Below, piece after piece: positions 11,937-24,950 of a stretch of DNA of 64,000 nt (position 1 is the stretch's first letter; every line of letters begins with the position of its first letter). A model generated the notes under the pieces. The model had not been told where the DNA came from. It saw only the letters and a program-made list of their open reading frames with translations, and ran no database searches. Origin of the DNA: Mactra quadrangularis. Lineage: Eukaryota; Mollusca; Bivalvia; Venerida; Mactridae. The translations under genes and the position numbers were made by a program. The DNA lies in the NCBI GenBank assembly GCA_025267735.1, contig CM046304.1, forward strand, positions 2,790,001-2,854,000, given 5' to 3'.

Positions 11937-12802
11937 AGTTTGAGCATAAGAATATAATCAGGGTACCACTATCAAGAGTTCTAGTGTAAAAATAAAACAG
12001 CTGTTTATCTACAAGTCTATTATCACTACCAACATCTTATGTCTGGTCTAGAATACATTCAGTGACTTTATTGATTGATTTATATATCTTGTTTTGTAGG
12101 AATAAAAGACATACAATTTATATAATATTGATGTAATCACTCGTAATTCAAACATAATTTAATTAAATGTTCATATTATATATATAAAATGACTCTTATA
12201 TATATATATATTATTTACATTGTTCAATGTAAGATTGCATGTTTGCACACTCTAATAAAAGAAGTTTTTCATATGATTGTGTTAATATAATTATAATAAA
12301 AATTTATTATACCAGTATGCAAATTTTATAATTTGACAATTTTAAAAAGTCAAGAGCTCAGTTAAAGAAAGAAATCCTTTGAGAAAACTAAATAATTTGA
12401 TCTACTTTAAAGTTCGGAGTGACAAACTCCACTCATGGCATGATTCTGATAGAAGATTGACAGGTGCCAAAGAATCCCCAAAATAGACTTAATAATATTA
12501 CAGTCAGAAAAGTCTTTCAACAAAATGTTTTAAAATATTAATAAAATTAATCAAATAAAGACTAGATTAATCAATTATAAACAGCCTGTGCTAAAGTCTT
12601 CAAAGTACAATTCCTGACAAATTCTCATCAAAAATGACATAAAGTTAAAAGACTATTTGGAATCAATACTTCACCAAGAAATCATGAAAGACTATACAAG
12701 TTTTAATATCCATGCTGAGGCAATGTACACAAAAAATACAATAAATTGATTAATTAATTCAATCAATAAAACAATGGAAAAATAAATTAATTAACAAGTT
12801 AC

Positions 12803-13199
12803 CTGGACTTGAATAAGGGTATAAATCCTTAACGTTCATTCCTTTACCCGATTCCTTACTTATACTTAGTCTTCGAACATAGGTCCCGTACCAAGGGGAT
12901 TTACCAGGAGGAGTGGCCCCTGGAGCCCGTGCTACTGCATTAATCACAGGATCCGCAGTATTTGGGTCACTGTTTGTTTTTAAATCCTTTGAATTATTAT
13001 TTTCTTTTATATTATCCATATTTTCCTGTACTCCATTCATTTTTGGTTCTTTCTCGTTTTCGGTAACTTTCTTAATTTCTAGATCACCTGAGATTTTTAT
13101 ACTATCCTCGCCACCGTTCATTTGTGGTTCGACTGAGATTTCGCTCTCCCCGTTCAAAGTAACACTTTCCTCAACCATACCTTCCCCATTCATCTTCAT
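12803..13199 (-). CDS. Alternative first coding exon (MKMNG form) of an unidentified gene
   Basis: The ATG at 13199 has an in-frame TGA a short way upstream, so this is a genuine 5' coding exon and not the inside of a longer frame. The reading continues for 132 codons plus one G, then meets a GTAACT donor at 12802. Residues 1-90 are acidic and polar (Glu, Asn, Lys), with MNG repeated at 3, 27 and 54, and are likely disordered. Residues 91-132 change character: SPWYGTYVRR at 101-110 flows into RRLSIS, a good basophilic kinase (PKA-type) site at Ser112, then KDLYPYSSP. The second ATG (codon 3) has the better start context. The donor phase (1, base G) equals that of the exons at 51452 and 58345. 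I do not recognise the family. Confidence 0.72.
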
Positions 13200-14289
13200 C
13201 GATTTTTTTAGGGAAAAAAATCAGAAAAAAAATCCAACAAAATTTTACTGATTTAGCTTATTCAGCTAAAATATCTTCAGCAAAATGAAATATTTTTACA
13301 AATAAATTATCAGGAGACAGTTTTCTGTGATTCCATTCACGAAAAAATCATTCACAGGTAATTCAACAAAAAAAAAATCCTCTGCGCTAAAAATTATATA
13401 ATCTATCCCACTATATCCAAACCGTTAACAGATTCCGCAGATTTTCTCACTTTTTAAAGTATTCCTAAAACACTAAACACAATAACCCTATTATTTTCTA
13501 AAAAAATTCTAAGGTTAAAACAAAAACTTCCGAAATATTCCTTAGAATAAAATAGCTCTATCTTTTATCAACGATCATATAAATTCCATTTTTTATCCCT
13601 GTTGATATAATATTATAAAGGTATTTTACACAACCAGCCTTCAGTACAAACTCCCATAAAATAATCACAAGCTACTATCTACAACCCCACTTTATACCTA
13701 GATAACTAAATCACTTACACCTAGTGAAGATTTAGTATCATCTAACCCAAACTGTAAACATTTAGAGGTGTTTAACCCGATCACATTTCTTAGACAAAAG
13801 ATTATGATTCATATATTTTTATTTTGAAAAAGACTCATCTAAAAGTGAAATAAACAATGAAATATACACATAGAACACTAAATTCATGAAGATGGCTAAA
13901 ATCCAATCAGGAATGATTCAGACAATTGTTATGGGTTAAACACCACTAAATTTTACCGAGAAGCCCAAGAAATTATTTATTTGTTTTTATTTATTTTTAT
14001 TTTGAGGTTTTTACAATTTGTATCATTCCAACAAAGGTAATTAGATGGTAAATGCTGGCAAACACCATCATTACTGTATAAAACAAACAAAATAATGCTG
14101 CGGAGAAAATGTTTAGACTGACTAATTGATTTAACCTGTTTAACTTAAAACTAGATCTGACAAGTCAAGCCCTTCAACTAACAAGGGAGTCTGAGATGAT
14201 ATCATTTATCAATAACATTATTGATAAAAATCAGAAATTTATTAATCAAAGCAAGTACCTAGGTACATACATAAGTCCTTACTTATATA
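13200..14289. other. Presumed 5' flank of the MKMNG exon
   Basis: AT-rich upstream sequence (minus sense) that should hold the promoter and 5' UTR if 12803-13199 is a first exon. I see no clear TATA box or CpG island. An ATTT-rich stretch lies at 13970-14010. Confidence 0.4.
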
Positions 14290-14480
14290 CAGTGGCATCC
14301 AAAAGTTTTTGGACTATTGAAATTTTGATAATAACTTATTTCATAGATTGTTGAACTTACTTCAGCCGTCAGTGGCACATACACATTAAATCCGCTGATT
14401 TAAATATATTTTATCAACCATGAGTATAGAAATAATGTAGTGAATATTTAAATTAGCAGAGTTAATTTATCAGGTTTCTA
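14290..14480. mobile_element. Foldback MITE, left part (CCAAAAGTT end)
   Basis: It begins TA-CAGTGGCATCCAAAAGTTT, like the Tc1/mariner-type ends at 16472. It contains an inverted pair: 'cacattaaatccgctgatttaaata' facing 'gaatatttaaattagcagagttaat'. No matching right terminus was found, so it is truncated. Confidence 0.65.
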
Positions 14481-14800
14481 CATTAACTTCTTTTCTTACT
14501 AGCCCAGTCAGGCTAGTAAATGCCAAAATCCACTAGCCCTGACCAAAGTTTCACTATCCCTGACAAATGTCCCTAAATATAGGGTCCTTGCCCCAAGTTA
14601 GGTAAGCTGAAATCGGCTTGATTTATTTGTAGTAATTAAGTTTTGATCAAAATAAAGTAGCCCGGTCAGGCTAACCACGAGATAACTCCACCAGACTGGA
14701 CCTAACTTGAGCCAGTGAATGTCTGCCAGCTGTGCCTTAATGTCGAGCCCTGTCTTTGCGTCATGAAGTTCTTTGATATAAACTTATTTCATGTATTGTT

Positions 14801-14946
14801 GAATTTTATTGATCTGTCAGAGGCATATACATTAACTCCCCTGATTTAAATATATTTTATTGAAGGTAAGTACAGAAATACTCTAGTGAATATTTAAATC
14901 AGCAGGGTTAACGTATGCTTCAGTGACAGATGAATAGAATTCAAAA
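14801..14946. repeat. Foldback repeat with the TTAACCCTGCTGATTTAAATA core
   Basis: Arms of about 65 bp face each other: 'cattaactcccctgatttaaatat' on the left and 'aatatttaaatcagcagggttaac' on the right. The same core occurs at 14377, 16881, 17001, 43310, 43530 and 63630, so it is a dispersed family. Confidence 0.75.
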
Positions 14947-15682
14947 GTTTAACAATACTGAGAGTAATTAATTTTACTGAAATTAAAACTTATTTATGTT
15001 AATATGTAAAATAGTTTGAATTATAATTATATTGAAAAAAAAACTCATTAATGTTGATTTAGGAATTTACTCCATGATGACTCTTTATTCCTTTTTTATT
15101 GAAAATATGTATCAGTTTTTCCTAAAAATCAGCAATTCGTCAACAGACTTTTGAAATATACTGTAATTTCTGATTACCTGTAAGTGGCAAACTTTATTGT
15201 GAAACTCTAAGAGAGGGGGATGGAATCGAAGGAATGGTAGTTAATAGTCATGAAACTTCGTGTAAAATGCACGAAATCAACATGGCACACCTGGGTTAAT
15301 GACTCAGCCCGTATTTAAGGTTAATGTGAATAAAATGATACAATTACATACAACATTCCGTAGTCTCATATCCTACTGATAAAACATGATCTCCCCACGG
15401 GGAACCTGGGATACATTATACTGCATAGTAAGAACTATAACTTCCTCTAATTTAGAGAGTATTTTTATTTCTTATAAAAGATTATTGGAACAATCTGTGT
15501 TTTGTCTCTGATTATCTTAGATTTTTTCGTTTGTTTTGTTCCAAATCTCATTTCAAGTGTGTTGTTGTCCCAGAATTAGGCCAGGCACTTTAATGGGAAG
15601 AAGAAAAGTTATACAAAATATTCTTCTTTTGGCTTGTGTTTTTTATTCCTTTCTAAAAATTGGACTAACAGTCTACAAAACT

Positions 15683-15810
15683 AGTGGGTGTCCAGTTGCT
15701 CAGGACAACAACTTTTTACTTTGGGCAACTAAAATTTTCTTTTTGGCAACCAAAAATGTACAAACAAGATATAGTGCTTGCTACTTATTTGACCTGCTTG
15801 GGCAACCACT
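15683..15810. repeat. Dispersed repeat (GTTGC..GGACAAC type), copy 1
   Basis: The text 'gggtgtccagttgctcaggacaac...ggcaaccaaaaatgtacaaacaagatatagtgctt' matches 42696-42825 with many substitutions. Internally it repeats 'gggcaac(t/c)aaaa'. No terminal signature was identified. Confidence 0.65.
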
Positions 15811-16500
15811 TTCATATCCTTATTTTTTAGACTAGACTAATATGTGGTGGACAGTTCACTGAACTGTCAGTCTTTGGATACACAAGTACATGTACTAGAC
15901 TTTTGCTCTCTCTAAGTCACATGACCCACCATGACCCACAGTTGGGTTCAAACCTAACAGCCACTGTTGGTTTCAAACCCAAAAAGTAATAGCTGGGCTC
16001 AAGCCCTAAACTATCAATTTGTGAAATGTTACAGGTTTTTGAACTTGGCAATTTTATCCATTTCACCAAAACTGAGGAATGAATAAAAATATTATTTTTA
16101 AAATATACAATTTTATCAAACTTTTCCATGAATGGGAGGTAACCTTAAATCCTCAATTTCAAGAAATAAATAAATATCACAAAAAAGTACATTTCATCGA
16201 AAAATAAATTTAAGTTAAAGATATACTGGGTAAGTGTGAGAAGGTTGGAATATTTAGATTCTAATAAATATATAATAAAAATATTTTAACTTGATTGCTT
16301 ATCAGTTTTCACCGAGCAGTTAGGAGTTATTTAAATTCATTACGAAGAAAGGTAGATGGTGGTGATAGAAGGCATCATCAGACAGTTTTAGAAGATTGTT
16401 TCATCGCCTATAGCAACTATTTTATCAGACAGAAATCAAACAGGAACCAGAACTGGTATTTACCAGACGTACAGTTCCCTCCAAAAGTTCCAAATTTTTT

Positions 16501-16856
16501 AATTGTTGTTGTTGGGTTTAAACGCTGTTGCAACACATTGTATAGGTCATATAATGGCGGTTAGTGAACCTACTTACCACTTCTGGGAAGGCTAAATCTC
16601 TGAATTAAGCTGTAACCAGTTAGTTGTTGTTGTTGGGTTTTAAGGTCGTAGCAACACATTGTATAGGTCATATCACAGCGTTCAGTCAACTTACTCACCG
16701 TTTCTGTAAAGGCTAAATCTCTGAATTAACATGTAAACCAGTTACTAGGCCAACACTTCAGTCACTGACTGACGACTGCCCAACATGATTTAGAATAAGT
16801 AGTAGGAGGGAGAATGGCCACAGAAATTATTTCATGACCAAACTCCACAAAAGTAT
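16501..16856 (-). mobile_element. Two tandem partial Lys-type SINE copies
   Basis: Both pieces start at the left with a (TTG)n tail complement and 'gggttt..gc(t)gt(a/t)gcaacacattgtataggtc'. The first (16501-16621) is only the 3' third; the second (16622-16856) extends to the 'catgaccaaactccac' block and lacks the tRNA head. The step between tails is about 120 bases, so this is either a partial tandem duplication or two insertions at the same site. Confidence 0.75.
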
Positions 16857-16880
16857 TACTCATTACAGTACTTCTGTATC

Positions 16881-17093
16881 AATTTAAATCAGCAGGGTTT
16901 ATGTATACGCCACTAACAGTTGAATAAAATGTGACAATACGAAGTTTGAATCATATCTTAGTTTATAAACTAAGATATGATTCAAACTTCGTATTGTCAC
17001 AATTTAAATCAGCAGGGTTTATGTATACGCCACTAACAGTTGAATAAAATGTGACAATACGAAGTTTGAATCATATCTTAGTTTATAAACTAA
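16881..17093. repeat. 93-bp direct repeats sharing a perfect 70-bp palindrome
   Basis: Positions 16931-17000 form a perfect palindrome (35-bp arms, centre TTTATAAA). Segments 16881-16973 and 17001-17093 are identical direct copies, 120 bases apart. The pattern is copy, inverted part-copy, copy, as left by template switching at a fork or by an assembly join. Confidence 0.88.
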
Positions 17094-17210
17094 TTTATGC
17101 CGATTTTGAAATGAATCTTCTCCAAGGACTGTTTGTTTTTATTCAAGGATAAAAGTGAATAGATTTATCAAAAAAACTGGATTTTTTCCAATAACTTTTG
17201 GAGGGCACAG

Positions 17211-18540
17211 TAGGCCTATGACTGAGAAATGTTGAAAGGATAACACCAACAGCTGATAAGCCTTCGGTCATTGACTGTACATTGATAATAAACAAAGACT
17301 TAATACATAAAAACATTATGTACTTAGCGCCAAGATCAGGTAACTAATGTTTCAATGTACTCACACATAGTTGTCATTTCTGAGTAAATTAGACAAAGTA
17401 GATGTGATATACATGGGCTTGTAAGTTGATGTTATATACATGGGCTTGTACATATATATTGGTGTTAACCTAGTCATAACAGAGCTTTGAACCCAGTTCA
17501 GTAAATTATAAGTTATACTATATTGGTCAATAAACTATAAGAGTTTATAATTCCTGGCAATGTCTTTTCATCCAGATTTACATAAATTTAATGCAGATTC
17601 CTGTAGAGGAGGACATTAATGATCCACCTTAAAGTATGTTTTCAATGATATTGTAAGTAACTTAACCATTAATGTTAAACAAAAATGACTGTTAATTATT
17701 ATAGAGTAAATGGTCCAATAGAATACATGACGATGCATTGATTATTTTAACTAGATAAGTAATTTTCATTTGATACAATTTATATTTATGATATAGACTC
17801 CAAAGAGGGCACAGTTAGAAAGTAGTATACATGTTACTCAATTACTTCAAGAACTATGACCATTGCTTTTATTTTTCAAAACTAGTTTACAATCTTAATA
17901 ACAACAATAACATCGATTGTTCTTCAACAAAACATTCAACAATCATAATTATGTCAAATATTCACATAAAGCATTTAATTATCATGTTTACAATTATCTA
18001 TTGTTGTCATAATAATAATATCCTACAAGTTTTCAAGGTGAACCCAATAAAACAATCAAGGCTAATAATTTTATGGATCTTGTTTCACTAATCTAGAAGC
18101 TCACTTCACAAATCCAAACTCTTATACTTCTTATAAAACTCAACAAAACATTCATCACAAATTTCAACTCAAATGGTGCCATGAGAAATGACTAGTCATA
18201 GACCAATAAAACAACGCAATATAATCATTTTCTTTGTCATCATTTTCCATGATAATTTATTATTGTTATTTTCATTATATCCATCCATATTTTACTTTCA
18301 CTTCTATATTTGCTAAACTTATCTCAGGTCTCACAGCTAGCTAGTTCTATATGGAAGACATATCTTAACATTAAAGGTACCGTTATGTACATTAACTATG
18401 TATTAAATGATAAAACCATCATATATCATAAATATAGACACTTTGATACAATATATTCAAACAACATAGATAACCTCATGGACATATCCATGGGTCAGAA
18501 CAAAACTAGTCTACATCTGTCACCCCTTTAACTCACATCT
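17211..18540. other. No gene seen
   Basis: AT-rich. A 28-base phrase 'atacatgggcttgta' is doubled near 17411-17452, and one arm of the mini-foldback family (GGGTCAGAACAAAACTAGTC) sits at 18492-18517 without a partner. The 86-residue frame at 17831-18091 is low-complexity Asn/Ile and not convincing. Confidence 0.4.
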
Positions 18541-18694
18541 ATCTGTGGACAATTGCTTGTCCCTTAGTGGAAAATTGCTTGTCCCTTAGTGGAAAATTGC
18601 TTGTCCCTCTGAGGACAATCGTTTGTCCCTCTGTTGAAAATTGTTTGTCCCTCTGTTGAAAATTGCTTGTTCCTTTGTGGACAATCCCTTGTTG
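18541..18694. repeat. 22-bp minisatellite, left block
   Basis: About seven copies of GTGGACAATTGCTTGTCCCTCT with changes. It continues at 28191-28616 on the other side of the LTR element, so the two blocks were one array before insertion. Confidence 0.9.
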
Positions 18695-18698
18695 CTCT

Positions 18699-21175
18699 TG
18701 TGGCGAACCCGGACCCCGACTCTCTCTCTCTGCCTCGGATCTGGGTCCTTGTTTGTTCGATATGTCGGTTAATTCTAAGTTCAACTAGGTGCTAGCTTCT
18801 TTTTAACTAGCGGTTCGTCAGGATGACACCAGTGACTAACTTATACGGGATAGTCACAGCCCGCTGAGTATTGAGACAAATACTCAGATAAAATGTGAAT
18901 ATGAATTGCCTTCTTCAAATGCCTAACTTCCGCAACGTTCGATGCGTACGCGCTCCTAAGGAACGTGCACACCGCAAGCGTTCAGAAATTCAGGGATTTA
19001 AGGCAAGTTCAGGAACTCTGAGTTAAGATCTAAATAATGAAAACACCTGGTTTGCTACTAAATTTATTTTTGAATGATGAACCAAAAGTGAAAACTAGAT
19101 AACAAAAGTAAGATCATGAGGCGAAAACAAACTTTTAGGCGAAAACTTTAAAAACCAAGTAAGAAAAATATAAGTAAGATAGAAAAGGCAAAAATGACTA
19201 TAAGCGAAAACGTTAAAAACAAGTAGCATAAAAGTAAGGCAAAAATGAACTTAACATAACATACAGTAAGTAAGATAGAAAAGACAAAAATAAGACGAAA
19301 AATAAGTGAGATAAGAAAACAAATGAGATAGGAAAGGCAAAAATATATACAAGTATTTACATTAATACCCAAATTATGTCAAAGTCTTAACTAAAGTAAA
19401 CAGTGTCAAAAATACCTTATATTAAAACTAAGTCATAATCTGCATATGACTCTGCAGTAGTAAAACAACTATTTCTGAGTAATAATCAACATTTCAAACA
19501 AGCTAAGTTATAAGTAAATACATATTTACCGGCTTGCCTGTCCATTTCCAATATAGAATTTAGAATCTAGTCACAAAATTAGAACTTAACCAAAATTAAA
19601 TATCAATAACTAACCCATATTTAATTAATCAATTATTGCTTTTGCAATAACGTAGAAGAATAGAATACTTTTCAAAACTTAGAGAAAGCAGCAGAGTGCC
19701 AAAATCAGGCTGTGCATCAGTTTATAAGACAAAGACAGGTGTCGCCTGATTGGTCAGTTCCAATTCTAATTACATTTTAATTGGCTGTCACCAATTAAGA
19801 AAAGTTGATTGACAAATGTAAGATGCTGATAAGCCCCGCCTACTGACTGGACATATGAGTCATTCAAGCTTCAAAGGTTTTGTATTATGTAACCTCTAAA
19901 TTCCCTATGTAAAAAGTACAAAACCATTTTTGATTGATAATTCAAAAACTATAAATGATATCTAAAATTCAAGATTATCAGTGAAATCAGCATATCATTA
20001 TCTACAAAAAGAGACTAAACTTGACAATATTACTCTAAAGATAAAGAAAATGATATTTTCTTATCTTAGTTAATCTAATATTGATAATCTATAAGCCATT
20101 GAAAATTGTTAATTTTTCATAAATATAACAATATCAAAATATAATTTACATTTTCATTATCTGTGTATCATTCTGATTAAAATGAACCTATGGATGAATA
20201 TTTTATCTTAAGAAATAATGAAATGATGACTTTGATGAATATTCGCTATAAAATCTTAAAAATCAACATTTAAGCAAAACAAACTACATATTATTGATCT
20301 GTACACTTTTTTGAATAAAATTAACCTATTGATGGCTATTCTACCTTAAGGAATAGTAAAAAGGTGATTTTGATGAATAAAATCATTAAATTGCTTATAA
20401 ACTCTTAATAAACAATATTATTACAAAAATAAGCACATATTATTCATCTGTAAGTCATACCGATCAAAATAAACATATTGATAGATAACTTATCTTGAGA
20501 AACAGCGAAAATGTGATTTTGATGAGTTAAAACCATTTTAAAAGTTAAAATGCTAATAGCCAGTAAATAGACAAAATCAAGCAAAATAACAATATACATA
20601 AGCTTACTTAAATATAGTATTCTGGTTACTAAGGAAATAGCACCCTTAAACTTGCATATAACCATGTCAATAATCATTTAAAAGAATTTTAAAACATTTA
20701 AATATTTAAAGGCTATAAAATTAGTCTACAAAGTCAATATTTTCTATATAATTTGTCCTTTCAGTACCATAAATCTACAATATATTTACCCCTCTAGGTG
20801 CCTATTGGTATTACATAACCTTTGGGTGGAACAAAGATACCCTGGTGAGCTCCAATTGACTTGGACATTGGTTGAAATAACTTTTAGTGTATTCATTATG
20901 TAATACTTAGCTGGTCAAAGCAAAAATCCAGACAAAATTAAGTAATATATACCGAAAAATATGTGAATCAAAGAGTCAAAAAGACACCATGCTGAGTGCT
21001 AGAACTTTGAGATCCTGACATCAGATAAGATCTATTAAAAATGTTGCATAATACCTAATTGACAGCTGCAATGAATGCTGGGTAAAATTTGTTAGATATC
21101 TATTCCTAGTCTGAGTTGAAATATGTTAGAGAAAATTACAAAAAGAGTCAACTGGCAAAATACAGGTCCTTCACA
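18699..21175 (-). repeat. 3' LTR (in element sense)
   Basis: 2,477 bp. The outer border is fixed by the CTCT target duplication and the inner border by loss of match to the other LTR after CTTCACA. It holds CT(CTCTCTCTC) near 18720 and long AT-rich tracts. Frames within it (19148-19372, 20444-20677) recur identically in the other LTR and show no protein family. Confidence 0.92.
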
Positions 21176-21192
21176 CTGCACCCTTTTTCGAA
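21176..21192 (-). other. Possible polypurine tract
   Basis: Directly beside the inner edge of the 3' LTR the minus strand reads GAAAAAGGGTGCAG. It is purine-rich but imperfect; plus-strand priming would start here if it is functional. Confidence 0.4.
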
Positions 21193-23077
21193 AAAAATGC
21201 TGACACCCATGTAAGCATTCAATTCCGCCTCGGAATTCCCTTTAAATCACAATAGAGCTGTATTAGGCCAGTACACATTGTTATTAATTCAATCCTAATC
21301 AAAACAATATATTTAGGCACAAAGCTACACTTCTTTAACTATGAATTATCTACCTAAGTATAAAATGTCTTCACAGCAGAGTACTTACAAAAATCAAATA
21401 CAAGATAATTGAAATGACCAGAAGAAAAATCACTGGTCACAAATGTACACATATATACACTTAAAATGAAAAAATGACACAAAAGTAATGCCTTAAAAAA
21501 TGAATAGTATGTTATCTAAAAATCTTAGCACACTATACATATCTATACTACAAAATATCTCAACACATGAAAATAAACAAGTCTTAAGCAAACATAAATT
21601 ACCTAAGCTTAAACACGTAAACATCCAAGACTCACATTACAAATTACCTGAGTAATGAATCTTAAAAACCTCAACACATATGTCAAAAACATCTCAAAGA
21701 AAGAGACTGAACAAATACTTAAGTAAAACACATTACTCAAACTACACACGAGAATTCTAAGCCTTATATTGCAAAAATATCTCAACAACAAATCTTGTGT
21801 GACACAAAAATCTTGACACAAAAATACAAAAAACATCTCAACACAAGAGACTTAGCAAATATGAAAGTATAAATAAAGCAAACATTACTCTACATACGTT
21901 ACTTTAAAAATACAAATTTAAGACATACATCACAAAAATGTCAAAGTAATGAATCCTATGACACATTTTAACACATGAGTAAAACACGTCAAATCTATAC
22001 GCATGAATCAAAGGCAACTCAACACATATGAAAATCTATTCATATCCCTACAATGAAAGACAGTGTCGGAGCAAAAACATAGACTTCATAGTACAATCAC
22101 TATTATTCAAATTATCAAATAGACTGATGGAATCAACCAAAATTAGTTATGACAAAACTTACAATTTACAGTTAGATGTTGACTTAAATAACAATTTAAA
22201 AACTACATTTGAACAATTCATGTCTGTTGCCGGGTTTAACACTCAATATTATGCTGCTAAGCATGCGCTACATATATCAATCGGACCAAAGCATAAACAA
22301 TCCCAAGATTTCACACCAGACGGGTAAGTGTTCGACCTGCCTATGACCATAATACATTACAAATGTTTCTATACGAGAAGACATTTACTAATCGGCCGTA
22401 CTTTATTACTTTAAAACAGCATCCAACCTGCCACTGGGTAGGCAACACAGTGCTATACAGCATGTAACTTTTGGACTATGCTATGGATATAACCCGATGT
22501 TACCCATACAGTGCAGGGACATAACCCAATATGCCCCAAACATGATATCTGCAACAAAAGAAAAAGAAACATATACCCTGTCCGATGTAGATATGTGTTC
22601 GATCTACATATACATGAACACAGATATATAAAACAGCAGATTCGTCAATCTGAAACAAAAACTAATCACAAAAACAACACATTACAAATATCAAAGGTTC
22701 ACAATTCATTGTCCATACATGTTTAACATTCAAAACAACACATTACAAAACGTTGCACTAGCAATACACAGAATGTTCTCCTGAAGAAGTCCGAAATGTC
22801 CTTTAGCTAAATACACCACTTCTGCAAGTAACAATATACAATAAATTCTGTCAACATCTGGTCTAGTCTGCTCCGATTCACTGGTTACAGTTCAAAATCA
22901 CACATGTACATACCATTAACTTATTAAAAACATTGGTATGCATTTATTAGAGTTTTCATACCATTAATTACTTAAGTATAAACACAACTACTTGAATTTG
23001 TATAGCAAATCAGTCAGCTCAACTAGGTTACACAATGTCAGTTAATTACTGGAAATAAATCTTACATCTCGGGATCG
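21193..23077. other. LARD interior, non-coding part 1
   Basis: AT-rich with loose 'ctcaacaca..acacaaaaa' repeats at 21550-21850. A plus-strand frame of 99 residues at 22028-22327 is antisense to the element and matches no gag, protease, reverse transcriptase or integrase motif that I can see. Confidence 0.5.
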
Positions 23078-24080
23078 GTATATGACATCACTGGATAATA
23101 TACGACATCACTGGAACAATGTATGACATCACTGGAACATATATGACATCACTGGAACAATGTATGACATCACTGGAACAATGTATGACATCACAGGAAC
23201 AATATATGACATCACTGGAACAATATATGACATCACTGGAACAATTTGTGACATCACTGTATAATATATGACATCACTGGAACAATGTATGACATCACTG
23301 GAACAATATATGACATCACTGGAACAATTTGTGACATCACTGAATAATATATGACATCACTGGAACAATGTATGACTTCACTGGAACAATATGTGACATC
23401 ACTGGAATAATATATGACATCACTGGAACAATGTATGACATCACTGGATAATGTATGACATCACTGGAACAATGTATGACATCACTGGAACAATGTATGA
23501 CATCACTGGAACAATATATGACATCACTGGAACAATGTATGACATCACTGGAACAATGTATGACATCACTGGAACAATATATGACATCACAGGATAATGT
23601 ATGACATCACTGGAACAATGTATGACATCACTGGAACAATGTATGACATCACAGGATAATGTATGACATCACCGGAACAATGTAGGACATCACTGGAAAT
23701 ATATATGACATCACTGGAAATATATATGACATCACTGGATAATGTATGACATCACTTGAACATATATGACATCACTGGAACAATGTATGACATCACTGGA
23801 ACAATGTATGACATCACAGGAACAATATATGACATCACTGGAACAATATATGACATCACTGGAACAATGTATGACATCACTGGAACAATGTATGACATCA
23901 CTGGAACAATGTATGACATCACCGGAACAATGTATGACAACCCTGGAACAATGTATGACATCACTGGAACAATGTATGACATCACTGGAACAATGTATGA
24001 CATCACAGGAACAATATATGACATAACTGGAACAATGTTGATACATCTCTGGAAAAGTAAAACATCACTGGGGCAGTATA
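23078..24080. repeat. 21-bp minisatellite inside the LARD
   Basis: About 47 copies of TATGACATCACTGGAACAATG; some units are 20 bp (GGATAATG variants). Because 21 is a multiple of three, both strands show long repetitive frames (MYDITGT, MSYIVPV and so on); these are artefacts. The array ends in degenerate units near 24040-24080. Confidence 0.95.
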
Positions 24081-24177
24081 TGGCATCTTGGTTTCTTTAT
24101 TTTTCGATAAAATCAGTTATACTATAGAACAGCTTAAGTACTTATTTATGTAGAAATTAACTGCTAGAATCACTTTC

Positions 24178-24950
24178 TGTACCCTTAATTGCCGGGTAAC
24201 TCAAAAGTATCTAACAATGTAAATAACCTTTAAAGACACTAAGTAATGAAGTTTACTTTAGTTATTCTTAAGGATGTAGCTTAGTTTAAACACAATTCGG
24301 AAAGAAATAATCTTAGCAATCTAAGATTTACTAATTATAAGCAATAATTAATAAAACGATAAACTAGGCCTTACAGTACTTTGATTAAGTCGGGTAATCA
24401 AATTCAACTAATTATGCAAATATTTATACAGAGGGTATAAATGCTTTACTATTTTAAACTCAACGACGCGCAATGCAGTGTAAAACACTTCTGGTACCCT
24501 TAATTGCCGGGTAACTCGCAAGTATTCACACAATTATTGGTTATCAGACTGGTTAAATCAAATTTAAAACTATAATAAAATCTAATATCAGTAAAACAAG
24601 GACTTTCAGTGCTTTGATAACAAGTAACAAAACTTAAAAATAGTGACCTTATGATGCAGAAAGCATTTTAACAATAATATACATAAGATATATCAATACA
24701 TATAAAGATGCAAGAATGTATTCAATATGTATCAATGATTAAACAAATCAAAATGACAATTTTAATGCGGCTGTATATATTATTAGCTGTGAACAATTGA
24801 AGCATATATAAATTCACTTTTAATAATAGCCAAAAGATAATAGAAAGCCAGTGCCCTTAATTGCCGGGCTCCCTAGATTTCTTTATCAGCCTATCAAACT
24901 TATCGCAACAAATAGCAGAGCCAATGATAACCTTAGTTGCCGGTCGACAA
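24178..24950. repeat. Four dispersed copies of a CCTTAATTGCCGGGTAACTC motif
   Basis: Copies at about 24180, 24495, 24852 and 24929 (the last two partial) share CCTTARTTGCCGG within the otherwise AT-rich LARD interior. The spacing is irregular, so this is not a tandem array. Confidence 0.7.

Larger units (their letters stand above)
16472..17210. mobile_element. Tc1/mariner-type MITE carrying SINE pieces and a palindrome
   Basis: The ends CAGTTCCCTCCAAAAGTT (left) and CTGTGCCCTCCAAAAGTT (right, complemented) are each bordered by TA. Inside are two partial Lys-type SINEs (16501-16856) and the inverted/direct repeat structure at 16881-17093. Without these the parent MITE would be about 250-300 bp. 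No transposase frame is present. Confidence 0.72.

Noticed and set aside
22028..22327. 99-residue plus-strand frame as a retroelement protein
   Set aside because: It is antisense to the LARD and shows no gag, protease, RT or integrase motif.
23732..24127. Repetitive proteins MYDITGT, MTSLEQC, MSYIVPV and HCSSDVI
   Set aside because: All come from the 21-bp minisatellite, which is open in several frames because 21 is divisible by three.
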